Shown here: one piece after another, positions 1 to 7,527 of the stretch
Layout: the number at the start of each line of letters is the position of its first letter
Numbering within the stretch: the first letter of the stretch is position 1
Source: an uncultured Dyadobacter sp.
GTDB lineage: Bacteria > Bacteroidota > Bacteroidia > Cytophagales > Spirosomataceae
NCBI RefSeq assembly: GCF_946482605.1
Contig: NZ_CAMLSE010000036.1
Coordinates: forward strand, 1 to 64,000
Reading direction: 5' to 3'
DNA: 64,000 nt
Program-made: the position numbers and the translations under genes
Notes under the pieces: generated by a model
Seen by the model: the letters and a program-made list of their open reading frames with translations, nothing else
What the model was told of the DNA's origin: nothing
The model's database searches: none

Positions 1-89
1 AACAAACGGTATAGGCTCTATTCAGAAATTGATCACCAAGGAGAGAATAACACACTGTCTTAATAAAATTTTCCTTTTTGTCCGTTTTT

Positions 90-144
90 ACCTTCTCTCT
101 CGCGATCCCCTCTCACAAACAGGAGGGGTCGTGAGAGAGAAGGT
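90..144. repeat. Long imperfect hairpin beyond the recombinase stop
   Basis: Two arms (90-112 and 123-144) pair over about 22 bases with one wobble and one bulge, around a roughly 10-nt loop. The arms are purine/pyrimidine biased (CTCTCTC against GAGAGAG). The hairpin lies directly after the stop codon of the minus-strand recombinase. On the minus strand it is followed by an A-rich, not a U-rich, tract, so it is not a classical intrinsic terminator for that gene. It could stop transcription arriving on the plus strand, protect the mRNA 3' end, or be a recombination-related structure. Confidence 0.6.
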
Positions 145-150
145 GCAGCG

Positions 151-1383
151 CTAACCATCCGTCCCAGAGTTCTTGGAAAGCCGCCCTTTCAAAGCCTGCA
201 TATCTTCACTAACCTTCGTGTCGAGGATCTTCGCATAAATTTGCGTCGTACGAATGTTAGTATGCCCAAGCATTTTCGAAACACTCTCAATCGGAACCCC
301 ATTCTGCAAAGTTATAGTCGTGGCGAACGTATGCCTCGCTACGTGTGAAGTGAGAACCTTGTCAATCCCGCAGATTGCGGCAATCTCTTTCAAATAATCA
401 TTCATCTTCTGATTGCTCGGCACAGGTAGCACCAGCCCGCGCGACTCGCAAATAGGATGGTCTTTGTATTTGTCGATAATTTTAAGGGCTTCGGGGAGTA
501 AAGGAATATGCGACTTCACATTCGTTTTAGTCCGTTGGCTGAAAATCCACTGCTTACCATCGATCCCTCGTGCTATCTGGCTTCGTTGGAGTTTCTGAAT
601 GTCCGAGTAAGCCAGGCCGGTGAAACAACAAAAGAGAAAAGTGTCGCGAACCTGTGCGAGACGATCACTGGCAAATTCTTTGCTCGCCATCAAGTCCAGC
701 TCAGCTCTGGTAAGGATCGCTTTATCAACCTTTTTAAACTTGCCTTTAAAATTCAAATATGGATCAAGGTTCATCCAGCCATTACCCAGACAAATGTTTA
801 CGATCTTACGAAACATTTTCATGTGCTTCACCACCGCATTATTGCCCATCTTACGAATAGAGCGCAAATAAAACTCGTAGTCAGCGATGAAAGCGAAATC
901 GATCCGGCTAATGTCAAAGTCAGTCGTGTTGAAGGTCACTTTCAGGAATGCGAGTGTATGGCGTTCGAGTACTTTGTAGCGGTTGAATGTACCGATTGCA
1001 TATTCTTGTCCGACCAAAGCCTTCATCCGCTCATTGTGATCAGCAATCACCTCCATCAATAACCGCTGCTTAGGACCAATGCCTAGAAACTTGTTTTTGA
1101 TTGTCTCTGCGGTTATCAAAGCACCATCCCGAACCAGTGCAGCATGTGCGTCCAGCAATTGCTGTTCTAAGTTGCCTAGATAGGCGTTGATCGACTTCAC
1201 AGCCTCCTTCGCGCCTGTAACTCTGCTTGCAACCGCATTCCATCGACCAGGCTCGCATTCGCGCCCGGTAGTGAACTCCGCTCTTTTACATTCAATGGTA
1301 ATCCGCAAGTAAATCGGCACAGGTCCTTTTTGATAATTTTTCGGCTTCTTCAAATAGAAAAGCAGACTGATCTTTGTTTTCAT
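151..1383 (-). CDS. Tyrosine-type site-specific recombinase (integrase)
   Basis: This 410-aa protein has the build of a Bacteroidota tyrosine recombinase: an arm-binding N-terminal domain (about 1-105), a SAM-like core-binding domain (about 108-210) and a catalytic domain (about 225-400). Visible catalytic residues are Lys286, His347 and Arg350 of the HxxR box, His374 in LGHTN and the nucleophile Tyr383. Where most tyrosine recombinases carry the first catalytic Arg, it reads TGLAYSD with Ala258, as in CTnDOT-like integrases. It probably cuts and rejoins DNA for a mobile element. A -7/-33 promoter and two inverted repeats lie just upstream, and a tRNA 3'-end fragment lies 260 bp upstream, which fits an integrase beside its attachment site. 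No excisionase, relaxase or other mobile gene is visible, so the element is either outside the window or decayed. Confidence 0.93.
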   Translation of the reverse strand: MKTKISLLFYLKKPKNYQKGPVPIYLRITIECKRAEFTTGRECEPGRWNAVASRVTGAKEAVKSINAYLGNLEQQLLDAHAALVRDGALITAETIKNKFLGIGPKQRLLMEVIADHNERMKALVGQEYAIGTFNRYKVLERHTLAFLKVTFNTTDFDISRIDFAFIADYEFYLRSIRKMGNNAVVKHMKMFRKIVNICLGNGWMNLDPYLNFKGKFKKVDKAILTRAELDLMASKEFASDRLAQVRDTFLFCCFTGLAYSDIQKLQRSQIARGIDGKQWIFSQRTKTNVKSHIPLLPEALKIIDKYKDHPICESRGLVLPVPSNQKMNDYLKEIAAICGIDKVLTSHVARHTFATTITLQNGVPIESVSKMLGHTNIRTTQIYAKILDTKVSEDMQALKGRLSKNSGTDG

Positions 1384-1409
1384 ACCCTTTTTCAGGTTAA
1401 AAAGTTGAA

Positions 1410-1441
1410 CAAAAGTAGTCTTGCAAGCCTAATCAGCACAA
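1410..1441 (-). promoter_or_regulatory. Putative promoter of the recombinase
   Basis: Read on the minus strand, TACTTTTG (1417 to 1410) matches the Bacteroidota -7 consensus TAnnTTTG exactly. A TTG that can serve as the -33 element (1441 to 1439) lies 21 nt further upstream. The -7 box is 26 nt from the ATG at 1383. The match is by eye. Confidence 0.5.
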
Positions 1442-1443
1442 GA

Positions 1444-1460
1444 TGTTTACGTGGTAAACA
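1444..1460. promoter_or_regulatory. 17-bp palindrome upstream of the recombinase promoter
   Basis: TGTTTAC-gtg-GTAAACA is a perfect 7+3+7 palindrome immediately upstream of the putative -33 box. It is shaped like an operator for a dimeric regulator, or a recombinase arm-type site. No regulator gene is adjacent. Confidence 0.45.
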
Positions 1461-1486
1461 GGTTGTTGCACAATGAGTTGTAGCGA

Positions 1487-1539
1487 TTTTGGTGAGTAAA
1501 ATTTGCAGATTCTTGAACTCACCGGATTACTCACCAAAA
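1487..1539. repeat. 13-bp inverted repeat with an extra internal copy
   Basis: TTTTGGTGAGTAA (1487-1499) is repeated as its exact reverse complement at 1527-1539. A third copy of the heptamer ACTCACC sits at 1517-1523, 12 bp from the copy at 1529-1535. Three copies of one heptamer between an integrase gene and an att-like tRNA fragment are what integrase arm-type sites look like; an operator is the alternative. Confidence 0.5.
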
Positions 1540-1583
1540 ATTTGTGGAAAATTGAACATTTTTGGCTTAACCCGGAAAAGAAA

Positions 1584-1615
1584 AAAGCCCGCTAATCGTT
1601 TGATTTGCAGGCTTT
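1584..1615 (-). terminator. Intrinsic terminator following the tRNA fragment
   Basis: On the minus strand AAAGCCTGC pairs with GCGGGCTTT (one T-G wobble) around a 14-nt loop and is followed by a T-run. It lies 26 nt downstream of the tRNA 3'-end fragment at 1641-1656 and has the same polarity, as expected for a natural tRNA-gene terminator retained at an attachment site. Confidence 0.7.
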
Positions 1616-1640
1616 TGATGCTTTTTGTTACTACTTCGAG

Positions 1641-1656
1641 TGATCCCGCTGGGATT
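1641..1656 (-). other. tRNA 3'-end fragment (att-like scar)
   Basis: On the minus strand these 16 nt read as the end of a T-loop, a T-stem 3' strand, an acceptor 3' strand CGGGATC and discriminator A. Homology to a tRNA stops abruptly: upstream of the fragment (above 1656) there is no T-loop TTCGA, anticodon arm or 5' half. A truncated 3' end plus its own terminator next to a tyrosine recombinase is the classic footprint of tRNA-targeted integration, with the complete tRNA expected at the other end. The tRNA identity cannot be fixed from 16 nt. Confidence 0.65.
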
Positions 1657-1929
1657 ACAGAAAACCGCGTTTCCAGCGCAATTTCGAAGCTTTCTAAAAT
1701 CGGGGCCCCAAAAAGGGTCCCACGAAATTTGACTCGTTTTGAATCGATTTCATTGAGTCTTTGTGTTGACGTAAAATTAACGAATTTCAGCGAAATTAGA
1801 CTGCATTTTAAAACGGAATTGCTTAGTTCTCAACCGGAAATTGCCACCTGAATCAGGATAATTAGAGGCGTTTTATAGGTGCCAGCCAGTTGTTGACTAT
1901 TTCACTTAATACTAGTTTTTGTTGCTCTA

Positions 1930-2529
1930 TCAGGTGCATTCGAGTCGGCTGCCAAAGAACCGGGAACGCTCGTACTGGACACCCGCGCGGCGGAGGTATT
2001 TGCCAAAGGTTTTATTCCTAATTCCATCAACATCGGCATCGACGGTAGCTTCGCTCCATGGGTAGGCGCCCTTATTGAAGACATCCGGCAGCCGATCCTG
2101 CTGGTGACTGAGCCGGGCCGGGAGAGAGAGGTGGTCACGCGGCTGGCACGCGTAGGCTATGACAATGCCATCGGGCATTTGGCAGGCGGTTTTCAGGCAT
2201 GGGAGCAGGCCGGAAAGGAAACAGACAGCATTCCTTCGGTGCAGGCCGCAGAAATACCGGCCCTGCTGGACGCCCATCCCGATTGGCAGGTCCTGGATGT
2301 GAGAAATCGCAGTGAATACCTGGCTGGGCATGTGGAAAGAGCGGAAAACCTTCCGTTGGATTACCTGAATGAGCATTTGGGAGAGCTTGACGGTAGCAAA
2401 ACTTACCTCGTGCATTGCGCAGGCGGTCACCGGTCGATGATTTTCAACTCGATTCTCCGGGCGCGCGGCTACCATAAGCTGATCGATGTCGCAGGAGGTT
2501 TCAAGGCGATCAGCGAGTCGGGCGTGTAA
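1930..2529 (+). pseudogene. 5'-truncated MBL-rhodanese sulfurtransferase remnant
   Basis: About 200 codons are open from around 1930, but no start codon belongs to them and in-frame stops lie just upstream (1876, 1894). The sequence corresponds to the two rhodanese domains that follow the metallo-beta-lactamase domain in persulfide-dioxygenase-like MBL-rhodanese proteins. The first domain lacks a catalytic Cys (LLVTEPGRE). The second keeps the active-site loop HCAGGHRS. The whole MBL domain is missing. Two YeeE/YedE genes follow, also broken, so this is one end of a decayed sulfur-import operon. The break lies within about 270 bp of the tRNA-fragment scar, which suggests that insertion or deletion removed the 5' half. 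A short product from the ATG at 2104 (141 aa) would contain only the second rhodanese domain. Confidence 0.8.
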
Positions 2530-2626
2530 AAGTTACGGATTACGTATGCCCGACCACGCAGGCGGCTGCGGCTGACAATGACAACGGCCAGGTATTACAG
2601 GCACTAAACGGGGGGAGGAAATAAGG

Positions 2627-2991
2627 ATGCTGGAAGTGATTAAACGACCCTGGCCGTGGTATGTGGCTGGTCCGCTGATCGGCCTTACAGTGCCCACCCT
2701 GCTGATTTTAGGCAATAAGCATTTCGGTATGGTATCAACGACTTTTCGGGGATGGTGCCCGCGCAGCTGTACTGCTGGGATAGGCTGCTCACAGCCCGCA
2801 GGCTGATTATGATGGTCGGCGGAGGCTTTCTGGTCGGATTTGGCTCGCGCTATGCGGGCGGCTGTACGAGCGGGCATGCGATCATGGGGCTTAGCGCCCT
2901 GCAATGGCCGTCTCTGGTGGCGACAATCTGCTTTATGGCCGGTGGCTTTCTGATGGCCAATTTTATTCTACTCATTATTTTACATAGCTAA
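2627..2991 (+). pseudogene. YeeE/YedE sulfur-transport protein, internally deleted
   Basis: Starting at 2627 behind GGGGGAGG, the first frame encodes a typical N-terminus ([16 protein letters not shown]... GNKHFG), then runs out of frame to a TGA at 2804. The C-terminal half is in another frame from about 2752 and has the family signature YAGGCTSGHAIMGLS and two hydrophobic segments. Family members are about 180-190 aa, whereas here HFG is joined almost directly to a [13 protein letters not shown] segment. Roughly 70-80 codons have therefore been lost and the frame shifted. Intact proteins of this family import thiosulfate or related sulfur compounds across the inner membrane. Confidence 0.8.
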
Positions 2992-2994
2992 TCC

Positions 2995-3497
2995 ATGCCA
3001 TCTTCTTTCATTGAGAATACCGCCGGGTTCGAGGCCCGGGCGCAGGATACGATCTGCATCAACGATTCGCATTTGCAGCATAAATGGTACCATAATTTCA
3101 AATACCTGATCATCGGCGTGCTGTTTGGCGTCGGATTCGTCAAGGCAGAATTGATTAGCTGGTTCCGCATTCAGAAAATGTTCCGGCTGCAATCCTTTCA
3201 CATGTATGGCATTATCGGCTCGGCGGTAGTGACAGGTATCATCTCGGTTTGGCTCAGCAAGCAGTTTCGCATCAAAACCATCTATGGAGAGCCGATCACA
3301 TTTGCGCCGAAGCAATTCAACAAAGGCCAGGTATATGGCGGCTTCTGTTCGGGCTGGGATGGGCGCTAACCGGGGCTTGTCCCAGGCCCTTGTTTGCGCA
3401 GATTGGGACCGGGGCAGCCGTTGTGGCTGTGCTGCTGGCCAGCGCAGTGGCCGGCACCTGGGTATACGGCCGCTTCCGCGACTCGCTGCCGCATTGA
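2995..3497 (+). pseudogene. Second YeeE/YedE family protein, frameshifted
   Basis: The first 124 codons (2995-3369) follow the short YeeE/YedE partner protein up to GQVYGG. A one-base loss around 3340-3346 then shifts the frame. The continuation GLGWALTGACPRPLFAQ...GTWVYGRFRDSLPH lies in another frame and ends at 3497. Without the shift the protein would be about 167 aa, normal for the family. The conserved TGACPGP motif reads TGACPRP, a further sign of relaxed selection. It starts 3 nt after the preceding pseudogene, as in an operon. A sequencing error could mimic one frameshift, but three damaged neighbours argue for real decay. Confidence 0.8.
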
Positions 3498-3855
3498 TTC
3501 AGAATTATTAAACTTAATTTCTTTGCTTTCCAGGGCTGTTTGTGTTTCAGCACTTTTGTCTATGCTATCGGTAATATGCCTCGCATTTTTAGATTATTCG
3601 ATGAAAACAGTCCCCGATTAGTGGCATCCAGGAGAAGTTGCCGGGCATTGAACGTAGCAGTGATAGGGTGATACTTTTTGCGTTGAAGCAGATTGCATCA
3701 ATTTGTTCAATCCAGCCTACTTGCAATGCAGGGTTACAAACGCACGATGCTCTTGACGGTACCGGATTAATATGAGGACCATAAAATTCAAATTGCTGAA
3801 GTGAAGATAAAAATGCCTATATTCAGCTGTTTACCAAGATCATAAACGTTCGCCT
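3498..3855. other. Non-coding gap after the decayed sulfur operon
   Basis: No convincing reading frame, hairpin or repeat is seen in these 358 bp. They may hold degraded remains of the old operon, but nothing is recognisable by eye. Confidence 0.4.
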
Positions 3856-4071
3856 ATGTTAAGTGATAAAATGATGTACGGCTTAATAGTACTTGTTTAC
3901 TTTTGTCTCCTATTAGCACATTTGTGGCCTTATATGACTCAGCATTGGGAGGCTTATAGGCAAAACAAATCGGTCCGGGAGATTCCCAGGCCGGCTAAAA
4001 ACAAACTGCTCACAGGTGGGTTGGCGTTCCTAAGTGGGGTGCTTTGGATTTTGGTGTCTTTCAGACATTAG
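3856..4071 (+). CDS. Small membrane protein, 71 aa
   Basis: The predicted peptide has two hydrophobic segments (about residues 6-25 and 50-68) separated by a polar, basic stretch (RQNKSVREIPRPAKNK). That suggests a two-helix inner-membrane protein with the loop facing the cytoplasm. It has no domain I recognise. It stands alone between the decayed sulfur operon and the hydrolase. Codon usage looks normal. It may be a genuine orphan or a chance frame. Confidence 0.45.
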   Translation: MLSDKMMYGLIVLVYFCLLLAHLWPYMTQHWEAYRQNKSVREIPRPAKNKLLTGGLAFLSGVLWILVSFRH

Positions 4072-4280
4072 CTGTTACTAGATTTCTGATTATCCATCTT
4101 AATTCTAGGATTGAGGCGTTTAGAGCCAGCTCCGATCAGAATTAATCTCGCAGCACTGTATGTTTCAACAGCATATTAAGTCACCGTTCGATTTGGTTAA
4201 ATTTCAAAGTTTGACGTCTATTTTCGGCTTCCTGAATGCAAAAACAACTTTTACGTTTTCTTATTGCCGTTTTTTGAATA

Positions 4281-5363
4281 GTGTTAGGCTGTCTAACGGT
4301 CCGGTGCAAACCGAGTAATTCTCAGGGAAAAGAACGTCCCCAGGAGCCTAGACCGCCGTTCTCATATCACGGTGAGGGTATAGTGTTCAGCAATACAGCT
4401 GCTGATATACAGCTTTCAGGTACTTTGACACGCCGTTTGGCGGAAAAAACTTATCCGGCAGTAATTTTAATCTCTGGTAGCGGGCCACACGACCGGAATG
4501 AAGAAGTTAATGGTGGACATAAGCCATTCCTGGTGATCGCGGATTACCTTACCAGGAAAGGAATTGCTGTCTTACGGTTTGACGACCGGGGGATTTACAA
4601 TTCAACAGGTAATTTTTCCCAAGCGACTTCTCTGGATTTTTGTGGCGACGTGGAGAGCGCTGTCACCTACTTAAAATCCAGGCAAGACATAGACAGCAGT
4701 CAGATCGGCCTGATTGGTCACAGCGAAGGGGCCATGGTCGCTTCCATAGTTGCGGCTCGCCATAAAAATATTGCATTTGTCGTGCTGCTTGCTGCGCCTG
4801 GGATACGAGGTGATTCGCTAATGCTTGATCAGGGTAGGGTTATAAGGGAAGCGGCAGGCATGTCAAGAGAAGATATCCAGAAGACCCTGAATCAGGCCGC
4901 GGGCCTTTACAACATCGTTTTAACTTCGAAGGATAGTAGTACATTGAAAACTAACCTATTTAATTATGCTAACAGCCTCGAAATTTCAAAGGATGAAATT
5001 CCAGCCGGTATGTCTGGTGAGCAGTTTGTCAGCCAACAAGTTGATGTAATTTCGTCGCCATGGTGGCAATTCTTCCTAAAACACGACCCTTCGACAACTT
5101 TTCATCATGTTACTTGCCCGGTTTTAGCGCTAAATGACAGTAAAGACTGGCAAGTAACTCCACGAAGAAATCTTGCGGCAATAAAGTCTGCTTTAAGCAT
5201 AGCGGACAATCGGGATGTAACCATTACGGAACTCCGCAACCTTAACCATTTTTTTCAAGAGTGCGAGACTGGTTCGCCCGAGGAATACCCAAATATCAAG
5301 CAAACAATTTCGCCGGTTGCATTAAGTGAGCTGGGAAATTGGATGATGGACCGACTAGACTGA
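4281..5363 (+). CDS. Alpha/beta hydrolase (S33-type), signal peptide interrupted
   Basis: The protein has the serine aminopeptidase/acyl hydrolase fold: oxyanion strand VILISGSG, the RFDDRG...STG motif, nucleophile elbow GHSEG (Ser148 of the 360-aa form), a likely Asp in LNDSKDWQV and His in NLNHFF. The substrate is unknown. The only in-frame start after the last stop is GTG at 4281, which gives no signal sequence. However, ATG 4236 in the same frame begins MQKQLLRFLIAVF, then TGA at 4275-4277, then IVLGC. Read through, this is an ordinary lipoprotein signal with lipobox VLGC. The native gene therefore probably ran from 4236, and one nonsense change blocks export. It is either a recent pseudogene, a cytoplasmic product from GTG, or a sequencing error. 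Confidence 0.75.
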   Translation: MLGCLTVRCKPSNSQGKERPQEPRPPFSYHGEGIVFSNTAADIQLSGTLTRRLAEKTYPAVILISGSGPHDRNEEVNGGHKPFLVIADYLTRKGIAVLRFDDRGIYNSTGNFSQATSLDFCGDVESAVTYLKSRQDIDSSQIGLIGHSEGAMVASIVAARHKNIAFVVLLAAPGIRGDSLMLDQGRVIREAAGMSREDIQKTLNQAAGLYNIVLTSKDSSTLKTNLFNYANSLEISKDEIPAGMSGEQFVSQQVDVISSPWWQFFLKHDPSTTFHHVTCPVLALNDSKDWQVTPRRNLAAIKSALSIADNRDVTITELRNLNHFFQECETGSPEEYPNIKQTISPVALSELGNWMMDRLD

Positions 5364-5397
5364 TTATCGCTGTGAACTAGATAATTGTTAACGCCCG

Positions 5398-5838
5398 TCA
5401 GGCATCCAGCAAAAGGATGATTTTGCTACTCAAATATATGCTTGCAAACATTAGAGCCAGGCCTAATGTCATGAAAGCTAAATAGATCGGTCTTAATTGG
5501 CGCAGTTTGTCTTTACTCCAAGTTCGGTCGACAGGTGTTGCGGCGACTTTTTTAGTTATTTGTAGTGATAGCCAACCAAGAACAACCAGGTTGGAAAAAG
5601 CGAAAACGATTTTCAAACCGGAGTAGGCTTTCATGTAGGAAAGCAACAGGGGGCTTATTCTGAAGGCAACTGGGAATAGGAAGGCAGGGAGTGCACATAA
5701 ATAAACGAAGACGATTGATATAAACATCTGTAAATGTGCTCCTTCGGCGTAATTCTCGTCTTTACTATTGCTGGTTTCAGCAAAGCAATAGTTTCGAAAA
5801 CTGACCAGAAACTCTTTAAGCGTGGCTCGGATTCCCAT
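5398..5838 (-). CDS. Hypothetical membrane protein, 146 aa
   Basis: It has about four hydrophobic segments (near residues 38-58, 62-72, 76-93 and 117-143) and a polar N-terminus of about 35 residues. There is no recognised domain. It is convergent with the upstream hydrolase, 34 bp between stops, and is followed on its 5' side by about 240 bp without a gene. Function unknown. Confidence 0.55.
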   Translation of the reverse strand: MGIRATLKEFLVSFRNYCFAETSNSKDENYAEGAHLQMFISIVFVYLCALPAFLFPVAFRISPLLLSYMKAYSGLKIVFAFSNLVVLGWLSLQITKKVAATPVDRTWSKDKLRQLRPIYLAFMTLGLALMFASIYLSSKIILLLDA

Positions 5839-6003
5839 ATAGCTGTTAGGTTAGTTGCAAGATATGCCGGCGTCGATAAAGGTGCACTACGGACAGAAAT
5901 CCTGAGGTAACGACGGCAATTCTCAGCAGCGAAACTTGGAATCATTTTCCTTTTTTGCAACCTTGGAGGCTTCCATTCACTAATGGAGGGTAACAATAAA
6001 ACA

Positions 6004-6030
6004 GCCTGCCAAGGTTTGGCGGGCCGTTTT
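6004..6030. terminator. Bidirectional terminator-like hairpin
   Basis: GCCTGCCAA pairs with TTGGCGGGC (one wobble) around 3 nt, with TTTT on the plus-strand side and a T-rich run on the minus-strand side. It lies between a minus-strand gene and a plus-strand gene and may insulate them. Confidence 0.6.
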
Positions 6031-6140
6031 CGTTAAATACCATTTTAAGATGGACAAAGATTTCAGCGTCTGAGAACCCAATGCTTAGTGCTGGGTGGGT
6101 ACCAGGTTTTAAGTTTTTGCTATCTGGGTTAAAAAATGAA

Positions 6141-6452
6141 ATGATGGACTGGTTTCTTGGATTAATAGGGGTGCTTTTGATCGGCGCAGGCGTCGTTATT
6201 TGGCGTTATGAGCGGGTAAATTGGTTGAGCAATATTCCCAAAGGTGGTCAGATCATCGATAAGAGAAAGGCAGCCAGGCTTGGAGGAAGCTACCTGGGCT
6301 ACGTTGGCTTATGCTTTATCGCTTTTGGGTTCGCCGTGGAAAACCTGTCGAGCAAGACGATCATGATTATTGTAGCATGCTTTATTCCGGTCAATATGGT
6401 TATGCTCGTTTCGTATATGGTAGCCCAGAGCAAGAATATCCGCAGGTCTTAG
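6141..6452 (+). CDS. DUF3784-like small membrane protein
   Basis: About 103 aa from the ATG at 6141. An upstream start at 6081 would add 20 residues of poor quality, so I prefer 6141 (MMDWFLGLIG). It has three predicted transmembrane helices, with an RKAARLGGSYLGYVGL segment after the first, the arrangement seen in DUF3784 proteins. Role unknown. It is convergent with the next gene, and the two stops are 17 nt apart. Confidence 0.6.
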   Translation: MMDWFLGLIGVLLIGAGVVIWRYERVNWLSNIPKGGQIIDKRKAARLGGSYLGYVGLCFIAFGFAVENLSSKTIMIIVACFIPVNMVMLVSYMVAQSKNIRRS

Positions 6453-6469
6453 TTTCTGCTGGAAGTAAT

Positions 6470-6916
6470 TCACTTCCTAATCGTTTTCACCAGCTGCCAA
6501 ATACTGCCTACGGTCAGCAAGGCCCCAATAGCTCCGATCCAGATGTACAAAGGGGCGAAGTGGCCAGCTTCTCCGGAAGTTGGCAGCACTGCCCGATCAC
6601 TGGCGGCATCGTAATAAACCGCAATTGTATCCACGCCAAGAAGGCTCCGATAATATTTTCTGCCCATTGCAAAGTGGTAGGTTTTGCCTTTGTACTCGGC
6701 GTAAATTTCGTCAGGATTTTTTACTGTTCCCGCGCCCCTTGTGCCGTACTGGATCCTCATGCAGACAACCGGCGAGCGCGCCGACATCTCATCTTTCCAC
6801 CTGGCGTCCAGATACATCATGTATGTCGTAAGCATTATCAGCGCCCCGAGCAGCCCGGTCAATGCAAAACCCATCCAGCCGTATCCATGGTCTTCCTTGA
6901 TAATTTCTTCGTTCAT
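6470..6916 (-). CDS. DUF3592-like membrane protein, paralog A
   Basis: About 148 aa from the ATG at 6916 (MNEEIIKED); an upstream ATG at 6952 adds 12 residues. One helix near the N-terminus, an extracytoplasmic beta-like domain and one C-terminal helix are visible. It shares SP(V/L)VCM, GRKY(Y/F)RS..GVD(T/S)I and DRAVLP at matching positions with the gene at 11913-12371, so the two are clear paralogs. They sit at opposite ends of the export operon. This copy is divergent from the regulator across a palindromic operator, so it is probably under the same control. Function unknown; an accessory role in export is inference from position. Confidence 0.75.
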   Translation of the reverse strand: MNEEIIKEDHGYGWMGFALTGLLGALIMLTTYMMYLDARWKDEMSARSPVVCMRIQYGTRGAGTVKNPDEIYAEYKGKTYHFAMGRKYYRSLLGVDTIAVYYDAASDRAVLPTSGEAGHFAPLYIWIGAIGALLTVGSIWQLVKTIRK

Positions 6917-6984
6917 TGCATGCAAATCTCGTAGAGCAAAGAAAGGGAACAAAATTCAATATCTCCTTCAATAAAAATTCACCG

Positions 6985-7008
6985 TTGGTTCTTGCAAATG
7001 AGAACCAA
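6985..7008. promoter_or_regulatory. Putative GbsR operator (8+8+8 palindrome)
   Basis: TTGGTTCT-tgcaaatg-AGAACCAA is a perfect inverted repeat in the divergent promoter region between paralog A and the regulator. A further TTGGTTCT half-site lies at 7513-7520, in front of the tolC-like gene. This is the shape expected for a dimeric winged-helix regulator that controls itself and the export operon. Confidence 0.6.
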
Positions 7009-7044
7009 ATAGTCTTACTTGCTTCTCCATAAATTATTATCAGT

Positions 7045-7500
7045 TTGGAACAGCACAGGGATCGGATTGAGCAGCACAGCAGGCACTTAGAACATATGGG
7101 GCTGACGCCTGTAGCGGCAAGAGTTTTTACTTATTTGCTTTTGCAAGGAAAGGAAGGGGCGGTATTTGAAGATATTGTAGCGTATTTTCAGGTGAGTAAA
7201 AGTGCGGTTTCGAATGCACTTAAAATGTTGACGACGACTGGTATGGTAGGCTACCGGACCACTGGAGGAAAGAGGCGGCGCTTTTTCTTTGTAAACATGC
7301 GCAGCCTTTTTAATGAGCGTGAAATGACCTTGCGCTATCAGCAGTTTTTTTCTATCTTGGATGATGTCAGAAAGGCCAGAGGTACTAAGGATCAATTCGA
7401 TAAGGAGCTGGGGGAGATAGCGACGCTATACAAGATGCTTCTGGTAGAATTCCCGATTATCCTCGAACGTTGGAAACGGACCATCGAACTGGAAGAATAA
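7045..7500 (+). CDS. GbsR/MarR-family transcriptional regulator
   Basis: 151 aa with a winged-helix DNA-binding core (about residues 18-85; recognition helix near VSKSAVSNALKMLTTTG) and a basic wing (TGGKRRRF), then a helical dimerisation tail. This is the compact GbsR-like architecture often found in front of export operons in Bacteroidota. No ATG fits the N-terminus: TTG at 7045 is assumed, since an in-frame stop lies at 7030, and ATG 7093 would cut into the first helix. It is the first gene of the operon, and the tolC-like gene starts 27 nt after its stop. It probably represses the pump and itself through the 6985-7008 palindrome. The ligand is unknown. Confidence 0.85.
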   Translation: MEQHRDRIEQHSRHLEHMGLTPVAARVFTYLLLQGKEGAVFEDIVAYFQVSKSAVSNALKMLTTTGMVGYRTTGGKRRRFFFVNMRSLFNEREMTLRYQQFFSILDDVRKARGTKDQFDKELGEIATLYKMLLVEFPIILERWKRTIELEE

Positions 7501-7512
7501 ATTTTTACACTT

Positions 7513-7520
7513 TTGGTTCT
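7513..7520 (+). promoter_or_regulatory. Operator half-site before the tolC-like gene
   Basis: TTGGTTCT here is identical to one arm of the palindrome at 6985-7008 and lies 7 nt before the ATG at 7528. It could be a second binding site for the regulator. Confidence 0.4.
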
Positions 7521-7527
7521 TTTAATT

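Noticed and set aside
413..1062. Plus-strand frames across the recombinase gene
   Set aside because: They lie antisense to a clear integrase, lack protein-like composition and have no ribosome-binding site; shadows of the real gene.
1489..1851. Plus-strand frame of 120 codons between integrase and rhodanese remnant
   Set aside because: It runs through the inverted repeat, the terminator and the tRNA fragment; no protein-like features.
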